Program-made: the position numbers and the translations under genes
Shown here: piece after piece, positions 54,049-61,883 of the stretch
Numbering within the stretch: position 1 is the first letter of the stretch
Layout: each line of letters begins with the position of its first letter
Notes under the pieces: generated by a model
Database searches by the model: none
What the model was told of the DNA's origin: nothing
What the model saw: the letters and a program-made list of their open reading frames with translations, nothing else
Source of the DNA: Roseibium marinum
GTDB lineage: Bacteria > Pseudomonadota > Alphaproteobacteria > Rhizobiales > Stappiaceae
Reading direction: 5' to 3'
DNA length: 64,000 bases
NCBI RefSeq assembly: GCF_002906165.1
Contig: NZ_PPCN01000009.1
Span: 1-64,000, forward strand

Positions 54049-55673
54049 GCGCGGCGCTTTACAATGAGGACGGTCAGTGGGGAATCCCGGGTTTCTTGTG
54101 GCCGGCGGTTCTCGGCATCTCGGTCGCCATCCATATTTCGGTCCTGATCTATGGTTTGCCCGATATGTCCTTCGGGCCGGACGAGCCGACGCCGCCACAT
54201 GAGACCGAAGTCATCATCGAGAGCGGCGGACTGACGTTCGCGCCTGTGCAGGCGATCGAGAGCGCGCCTTCGCAATCGGCGGTTCCCTCCGTGGCGCCAG
54301 TCGTTTCTCCTTCAGAACCGCCGCAACCGGTTTCTTCGCAAACAGTTGTTACCGCCCGGCCGGTGCAGGGACAAACCTTGCGGCTGGCGAACGCAGAAGC
54401 GTCCAGGCCCGATATTCCACGACCTTCCACGGTTCAGGTTTCGCAGGCTGCCGATGCCGCGAAGACCCAGGAAATACCGGTGATCGCAGCGCCGGTCACG
54501 CCGGCAAAGCAGCCACAAAATCTTGCGGTTCGTCCGGTCGAACCGGTAACGGCTTCCGCTCAACAGGTGAAAAACCTGGAGCCGAGCCTCGTCGTGAGCG
54601 CTGTTCAGGCTCCATCCGGCGGTCTGATCGCTCAGCCAACCGTTTCGACGGTTACGCCTGCCGTGTCACTTATCACTCCGGTAGCGGGTCCGGAGTCCGG
54701 AGCGGTTGCCGTGACACAGATTACGAATGTGGTGGTATCACCACCCCAGACGGTCGCATCGTCGGCTGTCCCTGGAACAGATGAGACATCCGTCAGTAAA
54801 GCCGGTGCTCCTTCCGCCGTTGTTCAGGTTGAAAGCGGAACGGCTCAGGCCGTCAAACCTGTGGAACAGCAAATCGCGGCGCTCCGCCCGGCCGAGGAGG
54901 AGGTGACGGCCATAGCACCGTCCCGACCCGAAACGTCCACTGTGCCGGCAGCGTCGCAGGCATCGGATCCGGCCCAGGGTGTTGCGCCGGTCGAAGTCGC
55001 GAGCATCGATCCCCTGGCAAAGGTCTCCGGCTATGTCGCCAGCTACGACCCGGGTGAATGCTCCCATCTGACGGTCACGTCGGCCGGTGCGCACAGTGCG
55101 GCAGTGACCGCCTATGGCGCGGGTATTGCCCCGTTTGCCGTGTTCGATCAGCGTTTTGCCGCCGATCAGGGTTATGAGGCGAAAATCGAGGTTCGGCTGG
55201 TGACCCGCCAGCAATGCGCCCTCCTGGATGCGCTTGGTCTGTCGGAAGGGATTGAGGCGGCCGGGCTTGTGGAACTGGACAGGACCATCGTTCTCAGCGG
55301 AACGAATGTATCCGGGGTTGTTCAGAGGGACTTGCCGCTGGACCGGATCGCCGCGGCGCAAGCGGCAGGCGTTCCCTTGAGTGGGATTGGCTCGCCGGAA
55401 CTCTACCTGATTGACGATGGCGGGCAGATCCACGACGGCCGGGGTTATATCCTGCCGGCATCCAATGCTGTGACGGCGGGCGGATGGCGTTTTTCGGTGC
55501 CTGTCACGCTTTTGTCCAAACAGGAAAGCGAGACCGCGCTGGTGCTCGCCATCTGGAACCGGCCGGAGGCCAGCCAGCCTGCCCGGTTCGCAAATCTTCC
55601 CGCGGGACGGATCGCCGAGGTCCTCGCGGCGCCGGGGGTCTATTCCCTGACGGCTTTCAAGGTATCGCGTTAA
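54045..55673 (+). CDS. TonB-like envelope-spanning protein with Cys-51-Cys C-terminal domain
   Basis: 542 residues from a GTG start coupled to the ExbD-like gene. One N-terminal helix (about 16-38, PGFLWPAVLGISVAIHISVL, then IYGLP) is placed as in TonB/TolA proteins. The next 290 residues are low-complexity, rich in Val/Pro/Ala/Ser/Gln, and suited to spanning the periplasm. The C-terminal domain (about 328-542) is not TonB-like; it matches the periplasmic end of the PpkA kinase: GECSHL (Cys about 339), PFAVFDQRF, QGYEAKIEVRLV, QQCALL (Cys about 391), with exactly 51 residues between the cysteines. I infer a sensor or ligand-binding role shared with the kinase. Function otherwise unknown. Confidence 0.75.
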   Translation: MSAALYNEDGQWGIPGFLWPAVLGISVAIHISVLIYGLPDMSFGPDEPTPPHETEVIIESGGLTFAPVQAIESAPSQSAVPSVAPVVSPSEPPQPVSSQTVVTARPVQGQTLRLANAEASRPDIPRPSTVQVSQAADAAKTQEIPVIAAPVTPAKQPQNLAVRPVEPVTASAQQVKNLEPSLVVSAVQAPSGGLIAQPTVSTVTPAVSLITPVAGPESGAVAVTQITNVVVSPPQTVASSAVPGTDETSVSKAGAPSAVVQVESGTAQAVKPVEQQIAALRPAEEEVTAIAPSRPETSTVPAASQASDPAQGVAPVEVASIDPLAKVSGYVASYDPGECSHLTVTSAGAHSAAVTAYGAGIAPFAVFDQRFAADQGYEAKIEVRLVTRQQCALLDALGLSEGIEAAGLVELDRTIVLSGTNVSGVVQRDLPLDRIAAAQAAGVPLSGIGSPELYLIDDGGQIHDGRGYILPASNAVTAGGWRFSVPVTLLSKQESETALVLAIWNRPEASQPARFANLPAGRIAEVLAAPGVYSLTAFKVSR

Positions 55674-55684
55674 ACAGAAATTCG

Positions 55685-56368
55685 TCAGGAAGCTGCGGGG
55701 TTCGGGTTTAGCGCGCTTCCTGATCCGGCGGTGAATACGCCTGTCAGCAGCACTTCGATCGCGGCCCGTTCCTTTTCCAGCCGGGTTTCGAACCAGGTCA
55801 CGGCCACGGAAACCGGTATGGCGACGGCAAGACCGCAGGCGGTCGTGAGCAGCGCGACCCAGATGCCGCCCGCCAGAGTGGCGGGATTGGCCGCGGCGCC
55901 GGACTCCTGCAATGTCTGAAATGTCTCGATCATGCCCAGAACGGTACCGAAAAGGCCAAGCAACGGCGAGATCTGGGTGACCAGATCAAGGGCCTTCAAC
56001 CAGCTCGCCAGACCGAACAGCCGGTCTGCCGCCCGCGCGGAAATTTCTTCTCTCAGACGTTCTTCGCGGATGTCCCTCTCCTGGGAAGACAAGGCCTGCT
56101 GGTCCAGCATTTGAATGGCGTCCATGGCGTTTCGCACCAGAGCGGCGGACAGCGAGCGGTCCTTGAGCAGGTTCTGGGAGGCTTTGCTCCTCTCGCCCGT
56201 ACGCCACTGGGCGACGGCGCGCCGGACCTGGCCGTGACGCCCGACACGGGCGTTTGAAAACTGGAACACCTTGGCAAAGATCACCGCGAGCGCGGCCACG
56301 GATATTCCCAGAAGCACGAGGACAACCGGGCCTCCAAGTTCCAGCAAAGAAGAAGATGTCTCAACCAT
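55685..56368 (-). CDS. MotA/TolQ/ExbB-family proton channel protein
   Basis: 227-residue membrane protein with three helices: [20 protein letters not shown] (about 11-30), [20 protein letters not shown] (about 133-152) and [20 protein letters not shown] (about 169-188). The P-L-L-G-L-x-G-T-V-x-G-M motif and the Thr/Ala-rich third helix are the TolQ/ExbB signature. With an ExbD-type partner it would form a proton-driven motor. Two ExbD candidates flank it: one in the T6SS operon, one 1.2 kb away. It is convergent with the TonB-like gene (11 bp apart), not in the same operon. Confidence 0.9.
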   Translation of the reverse strand: MVETSSSLLELGGPVVLVLLGISVAALAVIFAKVFQFSNARVGRHGQVRRAVAQWRTGERSKASQNLLKDRSLSAALVRNAMDAIQMLDQQALSSQERDIREERLREEISARAADRLFGLASWLKALDLVTQISPLLGLFGTVLGMIETFQTLQESGAAANPATLAGGIWVALLTTACGLAVAIPVSVAVTWFETRLEKERAAIEVLLTGVFTAGSGSALNPNPAAS

Positions 56369-56419
56369 GCAACCGATGTTTCCTTATTCGCCCGGACGCG
56401 GGATGTTCAATTCCCGGGT

Positions 56420-56851
56420 TCAGTCCCCGAATTCAATCGGCGTTCGGTTCTTCAGATCGAGAAGATCGGGACAATAAACATCGGTTATGGCTGGCGGGAC
56501 GCAATTCAGGACATCGTTGATGTGGAGACGGGAAAGGCTTTCACAGGATTTTCCGGCGAGATCGAACTGCAGAACCTTGGTTTTACCGGCGGAAATCCGT
56601 GAGAAATCAAGACGCAGGAACTGGTCCACCAGACCATCGGTATTGAAGGCGACCATTTCCAGGCCAAGTTGGTCGATCGGCCGTTGCAGACCGTTCGTGG
56701 CAATGATCGACAGGCGGCAACCGCCGTCCTGGGTCGCCTGGACGTGATTGAGCTCAAGCCCGATCTTGCCGGTTACTTCCTGGGCCTGGGCGGATGCCGC
56801 GAACGCGGCGGACAAAAATCCAACCAGAACAAATCGTATTGAAAAATGCAT
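56420..56851 (-). CDS. Small secreted protein of unknown function
   Basis: 143 residues with a signal peptide (SIRFVLVGFLSAAFAASAQAQ, cleavage about residue 23). The mature part is beta-rich, starting TGKIGLELNHVQATQDGGCR. It includes NGLQRPIDQLGLEMVAFNTD and ends with several cysteines (GKSCESL, LNCVPPA, DVYCPDL), so two disulfides are likely. I do not recognise the family with confidence. It sits between the ExbB-like and DUF1036 genes on the same strand, 51 bp upstream of exbB, which suggests a periplasmic partner of the proton-motor proteins. Confidence 0.7.
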   Translation of the reverse strand: MHFSIRFVLVGFLSAAFAASAQAQEVTGKIGLELNHVQATQDGGCRLSIIATNGLQRPIDQLGLEMVAFNTDGLVDQFLRLDFSRISAGKTKVLQFDLAGKSCESLSRLHINDVLNCVPPAITDVYCPDLLDLKNRTPIEFGD

Positions 56852-56921
56852 TTATTTCCCCCGAATATATGCTTTGAACAGAATAAATACCCCGGCGAAA
56901 GCCGGCTTCTGGCAATCTGTA

Positions 56922-57380
56922 TCAGTCATATGACAGCAGCACCGTCCAGTCTTGCGCTCCTTCGGTCTCGATCTGGAAAAAATCCGCTTCGATCAGCCCC
57001 CGCTGCCAGCACTGGTCACCGTCATACAAAACGAATTTTTCTTCCCGAATGCAAAGGGTAATGTCTCCGCCAAGACGGCTTTCGCTAAATCCGTCAGCGA
57101 CATGAAGATAGTAGCGCCTGCTTGTGAGCGCTTCCTGGAGAATCTGGCTGCAGGCATTGGAAGTGATGGTCCACCAGCCTTCGGTCCGCACGCCTTCATC
57201 TGTTTCGTAACCGATGGCGACATTCACCAGGTCAACGGACCCGTTGCAGACCCGCAGGCCGGCTTCAGCAACGCTCGGGAAGGCCAGAAAGGCGCATACG
57301 GCCAAAATCCCGGCTGTGGTGTTCCGCCGGGTTCGCTGATCCTTGTTGCGTTTTTTCAAAAGCGGTGCCCGCATTCTCAA
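56922..57380 (-). CDS. DUF1036 family secreted protein
   Basis: 152-residue exported protein. A basic N-terminal region is followed by TTAGILAVCAFLAFPSVAEA. The mature domain has the DUF1036 pattern: LRVCNGSVDLVNVAIGYETD, then EGWWTITSNACSQIL, SRRYYLHVADG, TLCIREEKFVLYDGDQCWQR and GLIEADFFQIETEGAQDW. Cysteines are placed as in the family, which is largely alphaproteobacterial; its function is unknown. The gene heads a minus-strand trio, DUF1036 - small secreted protein - exbB-like, diverging from the second exbD. Confidence 0.87.
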   Translation of the reverse strand: MRMRAPLLKKRNKDQRTRRNTTAGILAVCAFLAFPSVAEAGLRVCNGSVDLVNVAIGYETDEGVRTEGWWTITSNACSQILQEALTSRRYYLHVADGFSESRLGGDITLCIREEKFVLYDGDQCWQRGLIEADFFQIETEGAQDWTVLLSYD

Positions 57381-57562
57381 GCTGACCTGATTTTCTTCCT
57401 GTGAAACACGCTAAGGAAATGAAATCCCCCGGTCAATTTCCCATTGCGGTATCCCGCCTTCATCAGGAAGCGGATAAGTTGACGTGGAGATTGCAGCAAG
57501 GGCAAACTGCGTGACAGTGGGGTGAAACGGCCTTGCGGACATGCATCTCAAAGGTCGAGCTG

Positions 57563-57985
57563 ATGATTTCAATCCGGACACCGCTTGGAAAACGCAGACG
57601 CATTCCGCTGACGCCGCTGATCGACGTGATCTTCATTCTGGTGATGTTTTTTCTTCTCTCATCGAGTTTTGGCATATGGCGGCCATTGGAGGTTTCACTC
57701 GGCGGCGAGAGGGCGGGCGAAAGCGTCTCCCAGCCGCCTGAAGCCGCGCCATCGATCCTGATTCTTGCACGTCCGCATCAGGAATCGGGCGTACTGAGGC
57801 TTACCGTGAACGGTTTGGAGCTGGAACTGGATGAACTGGCCGATGAGCTGGACAGACTGGCCGGCCTTGGCGCGGTGGGAGCGATCCTTATACCGGCGGG
57901 CGGAACGGGCTTTCAGGAGGTCGTGCGCATTTTGGACGAAGCAAGGTCCTCGCGAATAAAAAGGGTAAGCCTGAAACTGGACTGA
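57563..57985 (+). CDS. ExbD/TolR-family biopolymer transport protein
   Basis: 140 residues from the ATG at 57563. The canonical ExbD start RRRIPLTPLIDVIFILVMFF followed by LLSSSF includes the proton-carrying aspartate in PLIDV, so unlike the first ExbD-like protein this one looks fully functional. A periplasmic domain with GLELELDELADELDRL and VSLKLD closes it. It diverges from the DUF1036/exbB unit across 182 bp and is the likely partner of the ExbB-like channel. Confidence 0.9.
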   Translation: MISIRTPLGKRRRIPLTPLIDVIFILVMFFLLSSSFGIWRPLEVSLGGERAGESVSQPPEAAPSILILARPHQESGVLRLTVNGLELELDELADELDRLAGLGAVGAILIPAGGTGFQEVVRILDEARSSRIKRVSLKLD

Positions 57986-58014
57986 CAGACGCCGGGCAGG
58001 CGCTGCTTAGAGTG

Positions 58015-58115
58015 TGTTGCGTTTAAGCGGATTAATGGATTCAGGAAGACGCCCGAGGCAGCGTTTGCTTTGCAAATGCGTTCGGGCGATTTCCTGAATT
58101 CAATTTAACGCAACA
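58015..58115. repeat. About 100-bp foldback repeat (MITE/REP-like)
   Basis: Outer ends TGTTGCGTTTAA and the complement of TTTAACGCAACA, then a long imperfect stem (ATTCAGGAA with TTCCTGAAT; CGCCCGA with TCGGGCG) around the central TTTGCTTTGCAAA. It lies after the exbD stop. No coding potential. It looks like a mobile or dispersed palindromic element that could also act as a transcript-end structure. Confidence 0.65.
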
Positions 58116-58205
58116 TGCTTGTCTTATGATTTTTTCGGCTCGCAAGCGCAATGTGAGCCTGTGCCGGCCACTCTAATTTTTGAAAAAGCCTGCCTCGTGA
58201 AACTG

Positions 58206-58234
58206 AAAAAGCCCGGCGGTATGCCGGGCTTTTT
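58206..58234 (-). terminator. Rho-independent terminator of the third caspase gene
   Basis: Perfect 12-bp arms AAAAAGCCCGGC and its complement around GGTAT. The A and T runs at each side let it work in both directions. It lies 22 bp beyond the minus-strand caspase stop and can also end the plus-strand exbD transcript. Confidence 0.88.
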
Positions 58235-58255
58235 AGTATTAGTTTCCGGTTCGCC

Positions 58256-59794
58256 TCAGCGTCCGATGGCACCACCGATAATGCCGCCGACGACACCGCC
58301 GAGAAAGGCGGCGCCGGCCGGGTTCATTGACCCGCCGTTGTTTTTCGCGCGGCTCTTGGTGGTTGAAGTCTTGCGCGTGCTCGCGGCGCTGCGGGAGGCC
58401 GCGGCTGCCTGTTGCTTGCGTTGCAGTTCAGCCGCATAGGCTGTGTACTGGACTGCGGTCTGGGTGGTCAGAAACGCATATTGCGCAGCCGTGAAATAGC
58501 CCGTTGGGACGATGCCGTTCTGGGTTTGCCAGGCGGCGACACCGGCACGGGTCTTCGGACCGAAGGCCCCGTCCGGATTCCCGACATTGTGACCCGAGAG
58601 GTTCAGCCGGGCCTGGACTTCCCGCCGAGCGGTCCGGTTCCAGCCAAGGCTGTCTTCGGTCGCCTGGGTGCCCGGAATCGCCTTTTGCGGATCCGGCAGG
58701 GTGGCAACTATTCCGGTCCCGGTCTGCGGAGCAGTCCCCGCCGGGTTCAAGGAAGCAACCTGCGACTGGGATTCAAGACGCTTGATCGAGTTACGTGCAA
58801 ACCCGGCAAACGTGCCGTTCGGATAGGTTTCCAGATAGGACTTGTAATCGGCAACGTTGTTGCTGTCTTTCACCGTTTCCCAGACCAGCTTTTCCCGTTC
58901 CCAGGAGATAGTGTTCTGAGTGGCCGTATTGACCGCCGCCTGATTGACGGCGGGAGCCTGCGGGGTCGTGGTCGCAGTGTTCCCGAGAGAGGCGACTTCG
59001 GTCGTCGGCGCGGCGGCTACTGCCTGCTTGTTCAGAAAGACCTCGCCGATCAGGGACGCATTCACCCAGGGGCGCTGGCGTTTTTCCGTTTCGTCAAAGA
59101 CGTCGCCGGTCACGCGGGTCATCACGGTCTGGATCGAGACGTTCGGTGTGTCGATATGCCGGATGAGGGCGGATGTGAACGGCGAATTGGCACCTTCGCC
59201 GTCAAGAGCGACGTCGCCGGGGCTTGTCGCGAAAGCAATAACGGAGCCTTCGCCGCCGGTTTCCTGCACCTTGATTTCAGCAAGGCCAGCTCCGACGTTG
59301 CCCGAACGGCTGGGTCCCATGCGGCGGGCCAGTGTCCGTGCCAGCGGATTGTCGCGGCAGGCATCCAGGAACACCATCTGCACTTTCACGTCCTTGGACA
59401 TCTGGCGCAGGATGAAGTCGACGGAGATCGTTTCGAAATCGAGCGACGTTTCGTCTTCGATTTTGGCGTCGATCGGAACCAGCAGGTTCTGGCCGCCGAT
59501 CTGCATGCCGTGTCCGGCATAAAACAGAAGGGCGATTTCGGCGCCGTAGGCTTTCTTGGCGAATTCCATGACGGTCCGGCGCATATCGCTGTAGGTCTGG
59601 TCCTGACCTGCAACGACATCAAATCCGAGGCCGCGCAACTTGGTCGCCATCAGTTCGGCGTCGTTGGCCGGATTGGGAAGTTGTACCGTATGCTCGTAGG
59701 CGCCGTTGCCGATAACCAGGGCAATGCGCTTGGCCAGTGCCGGGGCCGTTCCTGCAATCACGATTGCCAGCACGGCGATCATTCGTATGAACAT
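58256..59794 (-). CDS. Caspase-fold (C14) protein with peptidoglycan-binding domain and glycine-zipper C-terminus
   Basis: 512-residue exported protein. The signal peptide is MIAVLAIVIAGTAPALA (about 5-21). The caspase p20 domain starts KRIALVIGNGAYEHTVQLPN, with His95 in FYAGHGMQIGG and Cys146 in FLDACRDNPLA, both intact. The p10 part includes ATSPGDVALDGEGANSPFTS. A Gln/Ala/Thr-rich linker and a short helix (YLETYPNGTFAGFARNSIKR) follow. Next comes a PG_binding_1-like repeat (about 400-445, ARLNLSGHNVGNPDGAFGPK then TRAGVAAWQ). The end (about 490-512, AAFLGGVVGGIIGGAIGR) is a glycine-zipper helix that could insert in a membrane. A protein of this layout could act at the cell wall and then on membranes. 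It diverges from the ExoY-like gene. Confidence 0.88.
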   Translation of the reverse strand: MFIRMIAVLAIVIAGTAPALAKRIALVIGNGAYEHTVQLPNPANDAELMATKLRGLGFDVVAGQDQTYSDMRRTVMEFAKKAYGAEIALLFYAGHGMQIGGQNLLVPIDAKIEDETSLDFETISVDFILRQMSKDVKVQMVFLDACRDNPLARTLARRMGPSRSGNVGAGLAEIKVQETGGEGSVIAFATSPGDVALDGEGANSPFTSALIRHIDTPNVSIQTVMTRVTGDVFDETEKRQRPWVNASLIGEVFLNKQAVAAAPTTEVASLGNTATTTPQAPAVNQAAVNTATQNTISWEREKLVWETVKDSNNVADYKSYLETYPNGTFAGFARNSIKRLESQSQVASLNPAGTAPQTGTGIVATLPDPQKAIPGTQATEDSLGWNRTARREVQARLNLSGHNVGNPDGAFGPKTRAGVAAWQTQNGIVPTGYFTAAQYAFLTTQTAVQYTAYAAELQRKQQAAAASRSAASTRKTSTTKSRAKNNGGSMNPAGAAFLGGVVGGIIGGAIGR

Positions 59795-60283
59795 GTCCTG
59801 TCCTCTCGTCGATCAATGTTGCCAGTCGGTTCGACCGATCTTCACTCGAGGCCTTTAGTCCTCTTGGGAAAAGGATATACCCCGGGCGGCGTAATGTTTC
59901 TGTAATACGCGTCACAGGAACCTGAATCTGCGAAACCTGCCCCAATGACCAAATAAAAACGGCCCGGTGCGAGCCAGTTGGTTGTTAAAATTCAAAGCTA
60001 CGAGCACATTATATCCAATTGATCACGGGAATGCCACAATTGACGTCGCGTTTCAGGTTTCTTTTCGCCTTTGATTAAAGGGTGCCTGCGTAGTTTCACT
60101 GAATTCAGGGTGAATTTGCAGGTTCTGCGAAACTTTTACGATGTGGTGGCAGCAAGCCGGGGCGGGGCGTGTGATCGAAATCACATCCTGATACCGCAAG
60201 AACCTGCTAAATTCACGCCATTCACGCGAAGACATTTTAACGCGGATTTTAAATCAACCTGCTTTCAAACGAGGAGGCTTTCC
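59795..60283. promoter_or_regulatory. Divergent intergenic region between the third caspase and ExoY-like cyclase genes
   Basis: 489 bp with no supported gene. An open frame in phase with the cyclase runs through from 60071, but its codons look unconstrained, and the GAGGAGG ribosome site with ATG at 60284 decides the start. The stretch 59940-60090 is AT-rich and likely holds promoters for both genes. AT content again rises at 60225-60265. Confidence 0.5.
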
Positions 60284-61138
60284 ATGGCTGGGAAAGCGGA
60301 TATTCTCAAACATATGCGGTCGGGACACATTGGTGTGTTTCAGTCCGCGTCAAGACTTTACAATGTTGCAATTCTTGTCCGGCGCACGAACACCGCGTCC
60401 CTTCAGCATATCGGGGAAAGTCATGCGGTGCCCAAGAGGCTCGACTGCAAGGCCAAGACGGCGGATTTCGATGTCGTTCCCAGGGGAAGCAGGGTGCCGG
60501 CGGCCCGAAGGGGATGTCTCGCCGGTCTGGTGGTCGATCCGGGACTGGTTGGAGAGGGCGCCTATTCCGGTGGAAAATACGTCAAGGCACTGGAGGCCTG
60601 GCGTCTCTTTTCAAATCTCTTGCGGCCTGAAATGGCCTCTTGCGAAAAGCAGAAACAATTCACTTATGTTCCGGGCGGCGGACAGTATTTCGTCGAACGC
60701 GATCCGGAGGACCCCTATTACGGCTGCGTGAAATTCACCTCAAGTTCGCTGATCACCGCCGGAAAATGCATTCACGGCGATTTCGACCTTTATGGGATCG
60801 TCGATATGGACGCGCCGGACCGGATCGTTCGCGTCAGGGAGGAAAGGCTTGGCGAGACCCATGCGCGTTCGCCGAAGTTTCTCGATGTTCAGAATTTCGT
60901 CAACAGCCGGATAGGTGCCGCCATGGTTTTGCACGGATCCCAGGAGACTTACGCTTGCGGACATGAAGACGATGATCTGGATGTGTTCTTTCCGGACGGC
61001 CGGGTGGAATATGCCGGTCCGACAGCCGCGAAGATCGCCGCATTCTATCAGCGCGAATTTCCGGGCCGGACATTGTTCCGCAAGGACGATCCCGCACAAA
61101 AGATCATCGGCCGCTACGTTTCGCCAGCCACCGGCTGA
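60284..61138 (+). CDS. ExoY/edema-factor-type nucleotidyl cyclase domain protein (candidate effector)
   Basis: 284-residue protein without a signal peptide. I read it as a toxin-class (class II) nucleotidyl cyclase. An N-terminal stretch NVAILVRRTNTASLQHIGES leads into PKRLDCKAKTADFD. There Lys51, Lys56 and Lys58 have the K-x4-K-x-K spacing of the ExoY ATP-binding site (edema factor and CyaA have His at the middle position, ExoY has Lys). HGDFDLYGIVD (Asp166, Asp168) matches the metal-binding T-A-D-Y-D-L-F motif. VLHGSQETYACGHEDDDLDV followed by FFPDGRV (His217, Glu221) matches the late loop. Relatives are toxins activated by calmodulin or actin in eukaryotic cells. Secretion by the nearby T6SS is possible but not shown. 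Family call from remembered sequences. Confidence 0.68.
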   Translation: MAGKADILKHMRSGHIGVFQSASRLYNVAILVRRTNTASLQHIGESHAVPKRLDCKAKTADFDVVPRGSRVPAARRGCLAGLVVDPGLVGEGAYSGGKYVKALEAWRLFSNLLRPEMASCEKQKQFTYVPGGGQYFVERDPEDPYYGCVKFTSSSLITAGKCIHGDFDLYGIVDMDAPDRIVRVREERLGETHARSPKFLDVQNFVNSRIGAAMVLHGSQETYACGHEDDDLDVFFPDGRVEYAGPTAAKIAAFYQREFPGRTLFRKDDPAQKIIGRYVSPATG

Positions 61139-61188
61139 ATTCCGCAAAGACCGGCTTGAGTTTCGGATGGTTGATTTTTTCGGGGAAT

Positions 61189-61264
61189 TGGTACGCCCAA
61201 CGGGACTCGAACCCGTGTTTCCGCCGTGAAAGGGCAGCGTCCTAGACCGCTAGACGATGGGCGC
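61189..61264 (-). tRNA. tRNA-Glu (anticodon TTC)
   Basis: 76 bases including an encoded CCA. On the minus strand it reads GCGCCCATCGTCTAGCGGTC onward, with the anticodon loop CTTTCAC (TTC), the T-loop GGTTCGAGTCC and the 3' end ending TACCA. The acceptor stem pairs over seven bases with one G-U. Not interrupted; no integrase gene is nearby. Confidence 0.97.
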
Positions 61265-61389
61265 GCGGCCGACGCGGTTGCGTCGTGGGGAGGCTTATAG
61301 GCGGGAAATTAGTTGCCCGCAAGAGCCAATGCGACAATTTTTTGCAAGCCCGGATATCCGGACTTGCCACTGTTGAAAACCGCCTGGTT

Positions 61390-61830
61390 TCACCACTCGC
61401 CGGTATTCGGCATGGATGCCCAGGGTTCTTTGATTTCAAGTGCTTCGCCTTTTTGAAGCAGCTCGAAGGAAATGTTGTCCGGCGAACGAACGAACGCCAT
61501 GCGGCCTTCGCGCGGCGGGCGGTTGATCGTCACCCCCTGGTTCTGCAGTTTTTCGCAGAACTCATAGATATTATCGACTTCATAGGCGAGATGCCCGAAA
61601 TTGCGGCCGCCGGAATATTCCTCCGGATCCCAGTTATAGGTCAGTTCAAGCAGGGGAGCCGAGTTGGCTTTGCCCGCGTCCACATCGTCGGAGCCGGCCA
61701 GGAAGATCAGGGTAAAGCGGCCCTTTTCGCTCTCGTGGCGGCGGATTTCCTGCATGCCCATCTTGTTGCAATAAAAATCCAGGGAATCTTCAATGTTGGT
61801 TACACGAACCATGGTGTGCAAATAACGCAT
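61390..61830 (-). CDS. gloA: Glyoxalase I-like VOC protein (lactoylglutathione lyase)
   Basis: 146-residue vicinal-oxygen-chelate protein. It starts [20 protein letters not shown], where His5 is a metal ligand. It continues with [16 protein letters not shown] (Glu ligand), [15 protein letters not shown] (His ligand) and [10 protein letters not shown] (Glu ligand): the four-residue Ni/Zn site of glyoxalase I. The length and order match bacterial GloA. It isomerises the hemithioacetal of methylglyoxal and glutathione in the cytoplasm. The C-terminal tail ([11 protein letters not shown]) is typical of alphaproteobacterial members. It diverges from the sirtuin gene. Confidence 0.9.
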   Translation of the reverse strand: MRYLHTMVRVTNIEDSLDFYCNKMGMQEIRRHESEKGRFTLIFLAGSDDVDAGKANSAPLLELTYNWDPEEYSGGRNFGHLAYEVDNIYEFCEKLQNQGVTINRPPREGRMAFVRSPDNISFELLQKGEALEIKEPWASMPNTGEW

Positions 61831-61883
61831 GTCCTATCCTTTTCCTCGATCGAGGGAATTTGCGGAGCCTGCCTGACCTGACC

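Noticed and set aside
54045..55673. TonB proper
   Set aside because: The N-terminal helix and Pro-rich spacer fit, but the C-terminus lacks the TonB domain and instead matches the kinase periplasmic domain.
61189..61264. tRNA-Glu as an integration site for a genomic island covering the T6SS
   Set aside because: No integrase gene and no repeat of the tRNA 3' end was noticed elsewhere in the window.
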